Both the position numbers and the translations under genes were made by a program. Source: Oasisia sp. SBJ-2009 (taxonomy: Eukaryota; Annelida; Polychaeta; Sabellida; Siboglinidae). Taken from it: 64,000 nucleotides of DNA. Below the pieces are notes generated by a model. The model ran no database searches and was not told the DNA's origin. It saw only the letters and a list, made by a program, of their open reading frames with translations. Every line of letters begins with the position of its first letter. The first letter of the stretch is position 1. Shown here in pieces: positions 62,801 through 64,000 of this stretch. Location of the stretch: the NCBI GenBank assembly GCA_964017155.1, contig OZ024856.1, positions 2,432,201 through 2,496,200 of the forward strand, read 5' to 3'.

Positions 62801-64000
62801 GAAATACTTGCCCGATCATATGAGAACATTTGTAAACATTTCCTTGTCGGTAAATTATGTGCCAAAATGGATATTGATTAAAAGTAGGCCCTACTATCAA
62901 ACTGAACTAATATTACATGTTTATATACAGCAATACCGTAGTTTCGAACCGTCAAACATTTGGTGAATAATGCGCCTCTCTACTAATAACGACACCCTCT
63001 ATAAGTATAATTGCAACATACATAGGTACACTAAGCTATATTCCGTCTAGTTGGCCTAGATATGTCTAACTTTGTCATCTAATTTAGATTAAATCCACAA
63101 TCCTTGCGCGTGATCAAAAACGCCAATGACGACTAATTCGTTGCAACCAGGAAGATGTATTTTCGAAGCTGGCATGCTGGAACAATAACAATTAGTGTGG
63201 GTAGGTTAGAAAGTGTTCATATGTTGCGGGTGCTTAATGAATGGATATTAAATGTTTTGCGGGTGCTTAATGAATGGATATTAAATGTTTATTAGAAATT
63301 GTAACAAAATATCGCGGAATCCATTTTCACACGTATCCAAGGTAACGTTTAATATCGCCACCTTCTGGATAAATTACGTAACTAGCTGTCAATGTATTCC
63401 GGTAGACAGCATGGTTGTCACAATCACTTAATAATGCAATTCTAGCATAGTGTTGAGTATTAGTTTTGATAAATATAGTTTAGTAACATTTATATTATGT
63501 CATACGATCAGCTTAGACATTAATGCTTTTATGACCTGTGTAAAGATTGCAATGTTAGATTAATGTAAGTGAACTACTTGCCCGATCATATGAGATTTTT
63601 AAATACATTTCCTTGTCGGAAACTGTGCCAAAAAATGGGTTGAATACCATTCAGTATCAATGATATTTCAGCAGGACTCAGTGGCACTCTCAAAGGTAAT
63701 TTAAAAACCATTCAATACCACTGAGCCGTACAAAGAATCCAAAATATCATTCAAAAAACCATTCAGATACCATTAAAATACCCTTGGCCATAATACCCCC
63801 TAGGACCATTCAATGGTATTTAAATGGTGTTTGTTTGTTTGTATGGGACATGTACGATGCGACGTTGGTGGCGACTGTGAAGACATCGCCATGACAGTTG
63901 TAAGTAGCTTACCTGTCGCGGCGGTCGTCAATGAACTCTGTGGTGTCGGCATCACGGCGAGTGTTGCATTTGCTCACGATCAAGACGGATACAATGGTCA
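59893..64000 (-). CDS. Unidentified protein, C-terminal exons only (partial)
   Basis: Four exons chain with consistent phases: 63913-64000 (open at the window edge; donor CGACAG/GTAAGC, phase 2), 61034-61124, 60324-60392 and 59893-59925. Only one frame of the first exon is open. Together they encode about 93 residues: TIVSVLIVSKCNTRRDADTT at the left end, then LSRQDRLWRRQMMIQGIPVG, then NSALWTHIPAAPMSVDQGPPYQD in pieces, ending SCFAAPPRRQ. The start may be the end of a transmembrane helix followed by a basic cytoplasmic tail (inference). I do not recognise the family. The last exon is least certain: with another upstream phase it could instead encode a longer tail ending DEVLYVC. The gene converges on the TRIM-NHL gene. 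Confidence 0.5.
61675..63640. repeat. Three tandem copies of a ~0.72-kb repeat
   Basis: Copies begin TGACGACTAA at 61675, 62390 and 63127. Units of 715 and 737 bp are followed by a third truncated after about 510 bp. Shared landmarks include TTGCAACCAGGAAGAT, CGCCACCTTCTGGATAAATT, TGCGCCTCTCTACTAAT and CTATATTCCGTCTAGTTGGC. The third copy has an internal 33-bp duplication (63226-63291). It lies in the intron between the first two exons of the minus-strand gene and has no coding frame. Confidence 0.93.
63641..63845. repeat. Cluster of ACCATTCAATACC-type words
   Basis: ACCATTCA(A/G)TA, CCATTCAATACCA, CCATTCAGATACCA and ACCATTCAATGGTATTT recur within 200 bases, partly palindromic. This may be the end of a small transposable element. 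Confidence 0.4.

Overview
This window is eukaryotic nuclear DNA from an invertebrate animal. Its genes are split into many short exons by AT-rich introns with ordinary GT/AG borders, and the coding exons are clearly richer in G+C than their surroundings. Four genes can be named from conserved protein sequence (kindlin/FERMT, RMDN, COQ8A, FAM98). A fifth is a near-complete TRIM-NHL gene, and a sixth unnamed gene is cut by the right edge. The gene set and CpG-containing promoters fit a bilaterian. The many intronic minisatellites that begin at, or include, exon-intron junctions recall what has been described for amphioxus genes, so a cephalochordate is my best guess; other marine invertebrates are not excluded.

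Layout. 1-3506 (minus): first coding exon and part of intron 1 of kindlin. 3507-4060: CpG-rich promoter region. 7200-18182 (plus): RMDN, nine coding exons, 388 aa. 18183-21212: tail-to-tail gap holding a 41-bp minisatellite. 21213-32430 (minus): COQ8A, thirteen coding exons, 660 aa. 32431-36819: upstream region of COQ8A plus a broken LINE. 36820-43819 (minus): FAM98, ten coding exons, 417 aa. 43820-54536: repeat-rich intergenic region with a long TATG array, a 0.84-kb inverted-repeat element, a TG array and a deleted Ty3/gypsy LTR element. 54537-56858 (plus): TRIM-NHL gene with its coding region in one exon. 59893-64000 (minus): last exons of an unidentified gene, whose large intron holds three tandem copies of a ~0.72-kb repeat. 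In all three complete multi-exon genes the splice phases agree across every junction and the exon lengths sum to whole codons, so these models are well supported.

The genes do not form a pathway. RMDN probably works at ER-mitochondria contacts or microtubules, COQ8A in coenzyme Q synthesis in mitochondria, FAM98 in the tRNA-ligase/RNA-binding complex, kindlin in integrin activation, and TRIM-NHL as an E3 ligase/RNA regulator. RMDN and FAM98 relatives are also linked in vertebrates, which suggests old synteny.

The most striking observation is that many tandem arrays here are built from splice junctions. At six junctions the repeated unit carries the splice site and a piece of the adjoining exon; at about five more the array starts within a few bases of the splice site. 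Two cases could change the proteins: an in-frame 30-bp array after FAM98 exon 4, and an array after RMDN exon 6 in which each unit looks like an in-frame 21-nt microexon with its own AG and GT borders.
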